A DNA stretch of 64,000 nt from Trachythela sp. YZ-2020 (taxonomy: Eukaryota > Cnidaria > Anthozoa > Malacalcyonacea > Clavulariidae): NCBI GenBank assembly GCA_016169945.1, contig JADLSH010000268.1, positions 576,001 through 640,000 of the forward strand, given 5' to 3'. The position numbers and the translations under genes are program-made. The notes under the pieces were generated by a model, which was given only the letters and a program-made list of their open reading frames with translations, had not been told where the DNA came from and did not search any database. Below are positions 5,624 to 15,159 of the stretch, piece by piece; within the stretch, counting starts at the first letter, position 1, and each line of letters opens with the position of its first letter.

Positions 5624-8600
5624 TTATTTAAGAGCTTTAAAAGCAAGTGAGTACAACGTGTTTGTCTTTGGAAGTGGAAGTGGAAATGATTTTGGAAGCA
5701 CTACTCCACTTTTAGGTAACACTCTCCAATGCCCAATCGCCATCGTGTTTACTTCACCATCACAGATTATCCTTTTGTCATCATTCGCACTTAGAGCTAC
5801 CTTGTTAATAGTCTCTGTATAAATTACATGCTTTCGACTTCTAAACGTGTTCATACTTCTGTGCAGTTCTTTCTTATTAAACAGACAGTTCTTATAATCA
5901 TTAAACGTGATGTTGTTCTTAACAACCGCCTTTTTAACACCCTTACACTTTTTTTCTTCCACTTTACTATCATCCATCTTGTATGTATACAGCTTGCTAC
6001 GTAGTCCAACAAACTCGTCTATTTGCTTACCACCACACTCATCCTTCATCATTCCGATCACCTTTTTGTTAATATCAGTTTGTATTCCTGATGTGTGGTC
6101 TTTGTCAAAGTTGCTGGTGTCAAAATGTGTTTGGATGTCCTTAGAGATGTCTTTGTAAAAATCTTGTGTTTTAATCTCGTAACACAAGCTGTCGGTGTCG
6201 GTGAACAGTAGCTGTGCTTTGTTCCTATACTTGTTTTTAATGTAACCATAGTGGAAGTCGTACATCAAAGTCTTACTTATATCAAGAATACTCATCCCTA
6301 AGTAAATAGGTTTGTTTAATTTGATGGTGGTTCTATTCATGTGAACCGCCACTAGGTTTTCTGTAAAGATATTTACCCCTTGAAAGTTAGGCTTCTTAGC
6401 TAGCTTTTGAAGTTGATTAGGTCTGGTAACTAGCCTAACATCCACCCGGTTACGAACGTTCTCCATTGTCTTCCCAAAGACGGAGTTGTTCATTAATTTA
6501 AAGAAGTCCTTTTCGAAGTCTGTGGTACCTTTTGTCCTAAGGTCAGTGTTGAGCTGGATGTACTCCTTTAACCAAGCTTTTTCATTAAATTTAATGCCTC
6601 TGTGGATTTTTGTTAACTTCAAACCAAGCTTAATGTACTGCTTTAAGCTCTCATAGTGTAGTACGTACTTGGTCTTATTGTTAAGGTTTGGAATGAGCTT
6701 ATCCACCTTGTTTACTGTTAAACTTTCAGGGGCTAGCGGGTACTCATTGTGAAAGTTGTGTAACGAAGTTGGGTACTCTAAGTCTACTTCTAATATACAC
6801 CCCTTCCCTTCTTCATTACATATATCATTCCAGTTTTCAAGCTCCTCTTCACTCATCCACTCAAATCCATCCACAGGTAATGGCTTGCTCATTGCCCACC
6901 CGTACAGGTTGTTCGCATCTAAATAAATTATAAATATTCTATCCAGCTCAGGGTCATATACCTTCATGTGCTTGTTGTTAGCCTTTGCATGTCTCTTAGT
7001 GATTGTACTAACCCCACCTCTAATACCTTGTTCTACCATCAGGTACATGTCTGGGTCTGTTAGTAACTCTAACTTAACTTTAGAAATCTTTAACGCAGCA
7101 TCCCAAGCTAGTCCTGGTGCTGTGTAGTACCAAAGAGGATCTAACCCATAGTTTTCAATGCAGACGTCTCTGTAGTTTTCCATGACGTCAGCAAGTAGTA
7201 GGGTGTCTGTTTTTAGATAAAGATCGTGGTAGTCTCTCATTGTCTTACATTTAAACTCCGACCACACTTTTAGTGCGTGTTTAAAGTCTTTGTCTGATAT
7301 GTCTGTATTATTAAGCTTGCTATGGAAGGCCGACATTGATGGTAGTTTGGTTTCACTTAGCTTGTTAAAACCAGTCATGTACTCGTATGGGAATACACCT
7401 TTCTTCTTTAACAGCTTAGACATTCCCATCTCTTTCTCTAGTGATTTAAACTTGTCTTTTCCAAGACCTTTTACAAGACTATCTAACGACTTAAGGGTAA
7501 ACTTAAATGAATCTAAAAATCTAACCTCTAGTGTTTTTTGTTTTTCATTCCCCTCCATATCATTGTAAGTTTCCATTACTACGTTCTTACTAAATGAGAT
7601 GTACTTCTCATCAGTCTTTGGAATACATTTTATATCCCCCTCAGTAAATCCTAAACTCTTAACAAACAGGTGTGAGTCATACCCTTCCAAATTGTGAAAT
7701 ATAACTGGTACAAACTTTGGGGCTTTCATTTTCAAATTACATGCATTATGGATGGCTCCGCGATACTTCCCAGTAAGATGACAGTGATCTCTAACACGAT
7801 CTCTGTTTAGACTTAATCCACATGCATAGCAGTCTCTCACGCGAGAAAAGTCATAATCATCTTGTTGAGTCATCCTAATAGGTTTAGTCTTACTCATTAT
7901 TTTGTAAACCTCTTTCAAAGACTCCTCTAACGAGTCAACAAACTTTTGCCCAATATCTTCACCTTCTTCTTGGATGGTATATTTCACCACCTTTGCGGGA
8001 TATATTTTCTCATCAATACACTTGATGGTAAAACAGAAGCCGCTTGGATCATGTCTATTAGTTTTTGTTGTAAAACTTTTGTTAGGGTTATTTTTAACAG
8101 TGTCTATGGGGAGTAAGAATGACTCAAAGTCGGCGTAAACCGTGAAGGGAACCTTATGCATTTTGTGGTACTGATTAAAAAATGTATGACTTCCCTCAGC
8201 CGGGTAAACATGTCTTTGGTGTTCATGGTTTTCACATAGCTCTTTGTGTAAAAGTAGTAGTTCTGACGTTCCAAAGCTGTTTAGACATCTAAGGCAGATG
8301 TGTGTTTTGTGACCATGAGAGTTAAGCTGAGAAGATATCAACCTGCTAATATCTTTAACAACACTATAATGCTCGTCATATAAAAATAAGTTAACATGTG
8401 TTGTGTTATTAGTTTTACTTAGCCTTAGTGTGTATACACTTTTAGTCTCATCGTCATAGCTAAACACATTAACATTAACATCGTTGTTAGTCTCAAATTT
8501 TCTAATGTCATTTAAGGCTATTGGGAACTTAAGATCAGCCCAGTTAAGTTTTTCGGATTGTAATCTAAGAATCTTTGAGATACGAGTTGGGTTGCGCTCA

Positions 8601-9499
8601 ACTAGGTTTAGGGCTCTTGTAACCGCCCACCTAAAACATTGGTTGTCATCGTTCTCCATGTTAATAATAGCTTTTTTGAGCATAATAATGAGTGGTAATG
8701 GTTTATAACTTTTACCTTCTAAGGGTGTAAACTTTGTAATACTAATCTTAAGCTCCTCTACGGTCATAAACCTCCACCCAGAGCCTAACTTCTGATACTC
8801 TGCGAGTGAGACGAGCATCTTCCCTTTCATTGTCTCGTACTCTGTGACGGCATCCTCTTCGCTAATTATGCTATGCGTGTTGCTACGAAAGTGTGATAAA
8901 GTAATTATTGATTCGTTGGTTTGTGGGTCAAGTTTAATCATTTTACATATCAACACCGTGTTGACTTTTTTACCTATACTATTGATGCTGTTAAATAGCT
9001 TTGTCACCTCGAAGGTGGTTACCTTCAGAAACATCTTTGGATCTTTGAAGCCTCCCCCACTTATGGTCCACTTGCTTGTGAGCTTGTCAAGAGACTCTGA
9101 GATAAGTCTTGGATTTAGATTTTTACCCTTGTCGTAAATTCTCTGAAGTTTGTTACGAAAGGTGTTTCTGTTTTTGATTAGTTTTTTGTTTGTCCCTTTC
9201 CATCTAAGGTCGTCAAGGACTTTAGTTTGTCTTTTGGTCTCTCGTTTGATTTCTTTGTCCCACTGCTTTCTGTCTCGAGTGCTCTGTTTCTTAAACTCTC
9301 TGGTTCTAAGTCGATCGGCTCGGTCCTCTGCTTTTTGTCTGAGTCGTAATTCTTGTTTGATCTCACGCTCCCACTTGGTTGTCTCCTTCTTTAACACCTG
9401 TTGTTGTCTTTTAAGCTCTACCGCTTCGGCTCGCTTCGCCTCACGTTGAGCTCGTTTAGCTTGTCGAACTTGTTGTAAGTTTAAACTTAAAGTTTTCAT
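5624..9499 (-). CDS. Protein-primed family B DNA polymerase (1291 aa)
   Basis: The element's replicase. Residues about 1-105 are a highly charged Lys/Arg/Glu coiled-coil extension. A C2H2-like zinc motif lies near 398-425. Exonuclease motifs follow: ExoI YADFES near 453, ExoII HNLEGYD near 600 and ExoIII YLKTD near 760. Between ExoI and ExoII, near 555-585, a Cys/His cluster (CxxC then DHCH and CN) resembles an endonuclease VII/HNH zinc fold. Polymerase motifs are A, DANNLYGWAM near 860; B, NNSVFGK near 1000; and C, DTDSL near 1100. The A-B interval is long enough for a TPR-type insertion of protein-primed enzymes. All catalytic residues are present and the frame is intact. The ATG follows the 19-base shared upstream element. 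Confidence 0.95.
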   Translation of the reverse strand: MKTLSLNLQQVRQAKRAQREAKRAEAVELKRQQQVLKKETTKWEREIKQELRLRQKAEDRADRLRTREFKKQSTRDRKQWDKEIKRETKRQTKVLDDLRWKGTNKKLIKNRNTFRNKLQRIYDKGKNLNPRLISESLDKLTSKWTISGGGFKDPKMFLKVTTFEVTKLFNSINSIGKKVNTVLICKMIKLDPQTNESIITLSHFRSNTHSIISEEDAVTEYETMKGKMLVSLAEYQKLGSGWRFMTVEELKISITKFTPLEGKSYKPLPLIIMLKKAIINMENDDNQCFRWAVTRALNLVERNPTRISKILRLQSEKLNWADLKFPIALNDIRKFETNNDVNVNVFSYDDETKSVYTLRLSKTNNTTHVNLFLYDEHYSVVKDISRLISSQLNSHGHKTHICLRCLNSFGTSELLLLHKELCENHEHQRHVYPAEGSHTFFNQYHKMHKVPFTVYADFESFLLPIDTVKNNPNKSFTTKTNRHDPSGFCFTIKCIDEKIYPAKVVKYTIQEEGEDIGQKFVDSLEESLKEVYKIMSKTKPIRMTQQDDYDFSRVRDCYACGLSLNRDRVRDHCHLTGKYRGAIHNACNLKMKAPKFVPVIFHNLEGYDSHLFVKSLGFTEGDIKCIPKTDEKYISFSKNVVMETYNDMEGNEKQKTLEVRFLDSFKFTLKSLDSLVKGLGKDKFKSLEKEMGMSKLLKKKGVFPYEYMTGFNKLSETKLPSMSAFHSKLNNTDISDKDFKHALKVWSEFKCKTMRDYHDLYLKTDTLLLADVMENYRDVCIENYGLDPLWYYTAPGLAWDAALKISKVKLELLTDPDMYLMVEQGIRGGVSTITKRHAKANNKHMKVYDPELDRIFIIYLDANNLYGWAMSKPLPVDGFEWMSEEELENWNDICNEEGKGCILEVDLEYPTSLHNFHNEYPLAPESLTVNKVDKLIPNLNNKTKYVLHYESLKQYIKLGLKLTKIHRGIKFNEKAWLKEYIQLNTDLRTKGTTDFEKDFFKLMNNSVFGKTMENVRNRVDVRLVTRPNQLQKLAKKPNFQGVNIFTENLVAVHMNRTTIKLNKPIYLGMSILDISKTLMYDFHYGYIKNKYRNKAQLLFTDTDSLCYEIKTQDFYKDISKDIQTHFDTSNFDKDHTSGIQTDINKKVIGMMKDECGGKQIDEFVGLRSKLYTYKMDDSKVEEKKCKGVKKAVVKNNITFNDYKNCLFNKKELHRSMNTFRSRKHVIYTETINKVALSANDDKRIICDGEVNTMAIGHWRVLPKSGVVLPKSFPLPLPKTNTLYSLAFKALK

Positions 9500-9502
9500 T
9501 GT

Positions 9503-9521
9503 TCCTTTATTAGTATGTTTT
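9503..9521 (-). promoter_or_regulatory. 19-base upstream element of the polymerase gene
   Basis: Identical on the minus strand to 779-797, with AATAAA at 9506-9511 and six bases between AATAAA and the ATG. It is the only clear upstream signal before the polymerase start. Confidence 0.6.
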
Positions 9522-9539
9522 AGTAAACGATCCTTTAAA

Positions 9540-9868
9540 CTATTTTATCGATTCTTTTTTTCTCAACCCGTTTGGTGTCGGTGTCGGTAACGGTGGGTGG
9601 TGGTGGTGGGTGGTGTGTGGAACTAACGATTTGAGAAATGTTGTAGAACTGGTTTGAACCAGTTCTAAAACTGGTGTAGAACTGATAAATTGAAAATGAG
9701 CCAGAATCGGCGTTTCTCCTATACTCCCCAGCCCCCCTCTAGCACCACCCCTGGTGAGCATGAATCTCGTTTTACTTTGATGTTATTTTTCTCACTAAGC
9801 ATGCCCAGAAGGCAACAAAAAAATGAATGAGAATGATAATATCGGTGAAGTGAGACGTGGGATATTTT
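9540..9868. other. Right terminal, non-coding region of the viral element
   Basis: No gene is supported. The region contains a G-rich tract of GGT/GGTGGG repeats at about 9569-9620, a candidate quadruplex, and a perfect 9-bp palindrome GAACTGGTT/AACCAGTTC at 9646-9665 with a partial second copy beside it. Such features suit an element terminus. The open frame at 9540-9761 on the minus strand looks incidental. The edge with host DNA is at or before 9,868, judged from the paralogue near 29,640. Confidence 0.5.
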
Positions 9869-10337
9869 CACTGTTTCTGTTCGTATACATTTCTACCTCT
9901 GTATACAGAAATTGCATTGCAAATTGCTCCATGTAAATGTAAACACGTTTTTAATTAAGATATAAAGACTAAACACAGTCGTAGACTACAAGTTCTCGGC
10001 AGTTGAAGCTCTTTTACACATACATGAGTTCCAGGAAGGAACAGAGGAACAATACGATTGAACAAAAAAGATAATTAAAAGTACATATTTTACACGACTG
10101 AACTTTAAGTTCGTAATATATAAGCTACCGTTGGCTCAGGCGTCTTAACTATACATGAAAAAGACTAAACGACCTCAAAAGCACTCAAACATGACTTGTA
10201 CTTCAAATTGTCAAAGTGATGGTTTTGAAATATTAGTATGAATAGTGCAGGTGTTATGTACAAGCGTCTACATAGAATATATGCGACGGCCGATTGAAGA
10301 AGAAACAGAACATTTTTGCTCAAGATCCCCAGTTAAT

Positions 10338-11222
10338 ATGCATCTCAGCACTTTTTTTAACGCGCTATTTCTGTGTGTTTTGAATGTTTTCTTCATGATC
10401 GCAGGAACGTTCCTAAATTCTGTGGTTATAATCAGTCTATGGAGATCGTCACAACTTCGAAAGAAACTATGCTACTTTATAATTCTTGTTCTATCTTGTT
10501 TTGATCTGGCTGTAGTCGTCATTACTCATCCTGCCTTGGTATTAACAACAATTTTCTGGTCTATAGAAGATTATAATGAACTACGTGAAAAAATAGTGGC
10601 ATACGTTGGTTTTCTCCTGCACAGCTTTTCAATGCTTGCCCTCTTGACTCTGAATATCGAAAGGTTCGTGAGCTTAACCTATCCAATTTTCCATCGAACG
10701 TCAGTCACTAAGAGAAGGCTTGTATATCTGTTGACGTTTCTCGTGATTTTACTAGCAAGTCTGATGACATTATCTTTAGTAGAGCAGAAAACATATGTCC
10801 ACGTAGTAGTGACGGTTTACTTTTCTATTTTGTTGTTGTTGTTCATTTACTTAAACTGCAAAATGTTTATCATCGCGAAGACGAAGTCAAAACGGAATGA
10901 TGCAACAATTGCTCCAACTACAGCAACGACGAGTAATGAAGAAAGAAAAAGACACAAGTTGAATTTGAAAAATATTTCTACATGTTCTTTGACGGTTATT
11001 TGTTATTTGGTTTGTTCTTGTCCAAGAATGGCATTGTCTACTTTACGTTTGACATCGAATACGCCTTTTCACGATAGACGAGTCTTGTTATTTTATATAT
11101 GGTCTGGCACATTTGGCTCTATGAACTCGACATTCAACTGTCTGATATTTTTCTGGAGAAATTCGATCCTTCGTCGCGAAGGGATGAAGGTAGTAAAATG
11201 TTTTCGCACCGAAAGATCTTGA
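10338..11222 (+). CDS. Class A rhodopsin-like GPCR, copy 1 (294 aa)
   Basis: Seven hydrophobic segments are visible. TM1 contains GTFLNSVV, TM2 contains CFDLAVV, TM3 ends with ERF (108-110) in place of DRY, TM6 carries CSCPR (226-230) in place of CWxP, and TM7 carries NSTFNCLIFF (263-272) in place of NPxxY. There is no Cys at the TM3 start or in the very short second extracellular loop, a trait of melanocortin, cannabinoid and adenosine-like receptors. The start at 10338 is preferred over an in-frame ATG at 10281 because only it is conserved in the second copy. A single coding exon suffices. The ligand is unknown. Confidence 0.88.
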   Translation: MHLSTFFNALFLCVLNVFFMIAGTFLNSVVIISLWRSSQLRKKLCYFIILVLSCFDLAVVVITHPALVLTTIFWSIEDYNELREKIVAYVGFLLHSFSMLALLTLNIERFVSLTYPIFHRTSVTKRRLVYLLTFLVILLASLMTLSLVEQKTYVHVVVTVYFSILLLLFIYLNCKMFIIAKTKSKRNDATIAPTTATTSNEERKRHKLNLKNISTCSLTVICYLVCSCPRMALSTLRLTSNTPFHDRRVLLFYIWSGTFGSMNSTFNCLIFFWRNSILRREGMKVVKCFRTERS

Positions 11223-11464
11223 CAGTGGATTGCTTTAGTAATGGAATGTTGTAAATATAATACAAACTAGAAAAGTATGGAAGTAAGTTAAGTTAGTTAA
11301 TCATTGAATCGGTAACTATAGTTCTTGGGATACATAAACTGAAAACATATTGTATAAAAAAATAGTATAGTTACTTTTCAAGTTAGCCTGCCGGTAGCTG
11401 GCGGCGTTTTTGCTCAATTGTTCCGCGCCTCGTGCTGCTCCTGAACTCCCCAACCCTTGGCCTT

Positions 11465-11740
11465 TTAAGCCGCTATACATTCCTAAATTATATGGTTATA
11501 TTTAGTTTATGAAGCTTCTAAACTAGAAACCATGCGTACTGCTTTATGATTCTTGTTTGATTTGGCTGTAGTCGCCACTACTTATCCTGTTCTAATATCA
11601 TCAACAATTTGCTGTTCTTTAAGAGATTGTAATGAACTACGTGCAAAAATAGGGGCATGTTCCTGTGCAGGTCTTCTGCAAGGACAAGGTTTTCCCCAGC
11701 TTGTGCTTTTGAAACTGAATATTCCAACTTCTTCTCACTA
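11465..11740 (+). pseudogene. Degraded GPCR fragment, copy 1
   Basis: The stretch resembles the TM1-TM3 part of the intact gene upstream (for example FDLAVVATTYPVL), with frameshifts and large gaps. An equivalent relic lies at 31,255-31,520, so it predates the module duplication and marks an older tandem receptor duplication. Confidence 0.7.
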
Positions 11741-12401
11741 AAACTCAGTACAAAACCGTTAATGTTCTTAACAGTTTTTCTGACGCCATATCCTATACCA
11801 TAGACGGCGGAAAATTGGTTTGGTTGCGGGGGTCTAGACAAACTGAAGGGAGGTCTGGGCGCATGCCCCTCAGAAAATATTGAAATATGGCATTTCCTGC
11901 GTTCTAGGGAAGATTTCACGTGCAGAAACCAGGTCATTTTGTTCATTTTGCATAACAGGCAGCGAAAAATCCGACACCTTTGCGTTAGTCTGAAATTTAT
12001 TTATTGGGGGATCGAGGGGGCTTAGCCCCTCATTTCTTCTTTTGGGGGTTATAAAACGCCCTGGGTACGAGGCTAGGAGCTATTGCCCCCTAGCCCCAGG
12101 GTTTTGCCGCCTATGTCCCATACGTGGTTAGCTATATTTTAGATACCCGAGGCTAAGAGTTCCATTTTACTAAACATATATAACACATGCATATGTACTG
12201 ATACATATAACGTATACCTGAAAACAGGGCTTCTTTTAAGATTTCGTCAGTGGGAGTGGGCATCAAGGAAAAGTGACCTAACTGGAACGGCGAGTGAACT
12301 GGAAAAGTGTGAACTGGTAGCTAGGGGATCTGGGTTACCACCCCCTGAAAATCTTCTTATTTTTGAGCCTCTGATTTTCTGCATTTTTCAGACACAATAT
12401 T
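11741..12401. other. Non-coding tail of GPCR module
   Basis: No gene seen. The sequence matches 31,560-32,245 with short indels, including C-rich runs around 12,000-12,110. It is duplicated intergenic DNA. Confidence 0.6.
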
Positions 12402-12957
12402 ACTACCATTTACGTTCAAGCATGAAGCATGAACTATTTAACGCGTTTGTTTTCGTTTAATACGCGACGTTTTCTAAATATTCTGTCACGTTTGAAGCAT
12501 GAAATGTAAACAATTGTGGCGCGTTTGCTGGCTTAAATTTGTTTGGTTTATACGTTTGTCGGGGGCGTTTACTGGCTTTCTTTGTATTGAATCGCATTCG
12601 TTTGAGTAAAACATAGGCTATACAAAAAATAGCCCATGTTTTACTCAAACGAATGCGATTCAAGAAGCAAACGCGCCCGACAAACGTATAAACCAAACAA
12701 ATTTAGCCAGCAAACGCGCCAAAATGTTAAAAAAACGTTTCATTTGACGTCACAATTGTTTACATTTCATGTTCAAACGTGACAGAATAATTAGAAAACG
12801 TCGCGTATTTTACGGAAACAAACACGTAATATAGTTCATGCTTCATGCTTGAACGTAAATGGTACAATCTCGTACCCCGAGCCTGCGATCCAGGCTGTTT
12901 GCCAAATAAATCGCAGGCTCGGGGAACGAAATTGTAAATGGTAATGTAAATGGTAGT
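12402..12957. mobile_element. Foldback (long palindrome) element in GPCR module copy 1
   Basis: The ends are ACTACCATTTAC and its complement. The interior is an imperfect palindrome with arms of about 215 bases (12,409-12,624 and 12,635-12,863), followed by a second hairpin with CGAGCCTGCGAT arms at about 12,872-12,927. Module copy 2 is uninterrupted at this point; deleting 12,402-12,957 restores its CAATATTATTTGAT exactly, so no clear target duplication is present. Confidence 0.8.
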
Positions 12958-13600
12958 ATTTGATGTATTCCATCTAGAGACTGAGTTTTCACTGTTTCAG
13001 TATAAAAACAAGGCTTGCTTATGGAAAAATAAAAACACTTTCCTGAACTAAGTTACTTTTTCACTTTTTCAGTATATTTTAGACAACAAATTCGCTGTGG
13101 TGGGCAACATGGAGCTGGGCAGCCTTCCCCCGCCCCAGTTTATATATTAAAATATAGCCGGCTGCCTAGGAACGATAAGGCACTTCTACTTTTCGAGCGA
13201 CGTTTCGAGTTTCTATTGACAGTGCGGCCCAATTTCAGCCTTGTCATGGCTGTTTTGTAAATTGTAATATTAGCATGAACAGTGCTGGTGTACTAAGCGT
13301 CTATATACTTTATGTAGGATATATGCGACGGACTGCATTTGAAAAAGAAAACTGTGCAATGGTTAATTAACTCGTTTACATTTTCAACGAATATAATCGG
13401 CTGGTGTTAGACAGAATTCATAAGTAAAAACGTCCACCTTTTCAACAAGAAGAGTTCGCAGTTATTTTTCCTAGTTTATAATACTGAGTAGTCTGGGTTG
13501 GCGCCAGGGTCGAAACTACCACCTTTTCGTCGCCCCCCCCCGGCATCAAATTGCCCTGCCAACACATATGATGCCCTGCAGCGCTATGAGGGACCGCGGA
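12958..13600. other. Rest of GPCR module, non-coding
   Basis: No gene seen. It matches about 32,245-32,920, including the ATAGCCGGCTGCCTAGG block near 13,154, and includes C-runs at 13,531-13,540. The open frame at 13,442-13,846 runs across the module junction into another repeat and is not a gene. Confidence 0.55.
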
Positions 13601-13863
13601 GTATTTTTTGGAATGAGGGGGCTGACGATTGGCGTGAACTATCGTAAATGTCGGCGTATCTCTGGCGTAGAGTTTACATGGAATGCACCCTGGGAATGTT
13701 ACAGTACACGATTGCCCATGATTGTTTACAGGACATAATTTTAAAGTGCCATTACAGTCTATAATTATTCCACAATATTTGTAGGAGAGGAACCTTAAGG
13801 TTGTCTGAAATGGGCATTCCAGAAAATATCCACACCTCCCCCACAAATGAAATGGGACGTTAA

Positions 13864-14232
13864 AGCCCCGTACAGAAGAGCAAGTTTTCCTTGACTAGTT
13901 TTATTTGCCTGTGTGTATGGCAAAAAATTGACAAGTTTTCCTTGGCAAGGAGCCCTGTTCAAAAGCTAGTCATGAACAAGGAAAATTGTTTGTGTGTATG
14001 ACAGACAAGGAAAGCTTGACAAGGAAATGCGCAGTACGCCACTGCACACTTATTTTCGATCTAGTTGAGCAGCCATTACCATTATAAACACAAAGTATTC
14101 ACCTGTGTCGTTAATACATGGGCTCGTAAACTTGTCAAGAAAAAATTGATAGATAAAACTTGTTTCCCGTACACACGAACAAGTAAACTCAACAAGGGAC
14201 TTGTCAAGGAAAACTTGCTCGTCTGTACGGGG
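13864..14232. mobile_element. TIR element (piggyBac-like MITE), copy in module B1
   Basis: Inverted ends begin AGCCCCGTACAG and extend about 30 bases (AGCAAGTTTTCCTTGAC). TTAA flanks the left end, and TAAA, probably decayed TTAA, the right. The paralogous module B3 lacks the insertion near 35,050. No transposase is encoded. Confidence 0.75.
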
Positions 14233-14825
14233 CTAAACCCCCCTCCCCACGTCTGATTTCCTAGTGCATTTTAATATTATCAGAGTTAGATTTCACCCAC
14301 TCCCCTCTATGCCAGCACTCGAACAAGGTCACGCCAAGACATTTTGACAGACGTTCAAGTGCCACGCCAAACATTGAAATTGCTACGCCAAGCTTAGCCT
14401 GGGCGCAAGCTACCGCCAATGAATTGATTGAAATATTTCCAGTGTGTCAATAAATAACACCGTAGGCTTAAAATTTAGTACTTTCATACGCCAGTACGTC
14501 AAAAAGTATACAATCGTATGCCAGTACGCCGCAAATTTCTGAAGTCCATTGCCGAAGATCTTCGGCGTATTGCACTTAAAATGCACCCTGGCAAACAAGC
14601 TGGAAAAAATTGCTTGACTGCAGTGGGAACTGGGAATCAATCCCATGCCTGGGGAGACTCTCGCATTTTAAAACCAGTACTCCTCTCCTTCCCGTATGAC
14701 CACAATTTGAGGAAATCTCTCCCATTTGTTGTGTCTATAGTAATGACTTATGTAATATATTCAATTTGGTTTGTTGATCTTAAAAAGGTTGATGTAAACA
14801 AATTACCTGTGCAAGTGGGTTCACA

Positions 14826-15159
14826 CAGGGCCCGATTAACCACGTGGCAGATGCGACATATGCCGCGGGCCTCGCGCTTATGGGGGCCTCGCGCTTTATG
14901 TGCCACGCCCATTTTTACGAGAACATGCCCATTTTCTATTGGGACACGCCCATTTTAGGTGCCTCGCGAATTTAAATGCCTCGCGAATTTAGGGACCTCG
15001 CGCATTGGGAAATCGCGGTGATTTGCGGATAAAATTTAAAACAATTATTTAACAATTTTGTGTGTCTTTCAATTCAAAGGTTTTCATAACGAGGGGGGGG
15101 GTTGGGTGCCTTGCGCTGAAAATCTGCCACGGGCCTCGCGCGACGTTAATCAGGCCCTG
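14826..15159. mobile_element. hAT-type MITE with 8-bp target duplication
   Basis: Ends CAGGGCCCGATTAAC and GTTAATCAGGCCCTG are inverted repeats with one mismatch. GGTTCACA at 14,818-14,825 is repeated at 15,160-15,167. Module B2 has a single, uninterrupted GGTTCACA near 22,206. The interior, 334 bases with repeated GCCTCGCG motifs, has no transposase. Confidence 0.9.

Larger units (their letters stand above)
1..9868. mobile_element. Polinton/Maverick (adintovirus-like) endogenous dsDNA element, right-hand part
   Basis: The block carries a double jelly-roll capsid gene, an FtsK/HerA-type packaging ATPase and a protein-primed family B DNA polymerase with several small structural-type genes, the core set of Polintons and adintoviruses. 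Genes are compact and intronless, unlike the flanking DNA. The right edge is bounded by the duplicated GPCR module: similarity with the unoccupied paralogous locus near 29,640 starts at about 9,868, so the element ends at or before that point. The left end is outside the window, so the terminal inverted repeat and target duplication cannot be compared. No integrase or adenovirus-type protease is visible; they may lie upstream or be absent. All eleven ORFs are open, which suggests a young or still functional copy. Confidence 0.87.
9868..13600. repeat. GPCR module, copy 1 (segmental duplication)
   Basis: The DNA matches 29,640-32,920 in order and orientation, through leader, GPCR gene, downstream GPCR relic and non-coding tail, apart from a 556-base foldback insertion at 12,402-12,957. 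Similarity extends well beyond the coding part, so this is DNA duplication rather than retrocopying. Confidence 0.85.

Noticed and set aside
9540..9761. Minus-strand Gly-rich ORF at the viral-element end
   Set aside because: It reads through the G-rich terminal tract and a palindrome, with no AATAAA start signal and no domain.
13442..13846. Minus-strand ORF of 134 codons, partly repeated at 20,826-21,275
   Set aside because: It crosses the border between the GPCR module and module B, has no recognisable domain, and its partner in B2 differs in frame and length. It is duplicated non-coding DNA.
14065..14256. ORF repeated at 21,378-21,659
   Set aside because: It lies inside the TIR element and ends at its inverted repeat; shared only because the element is shared.
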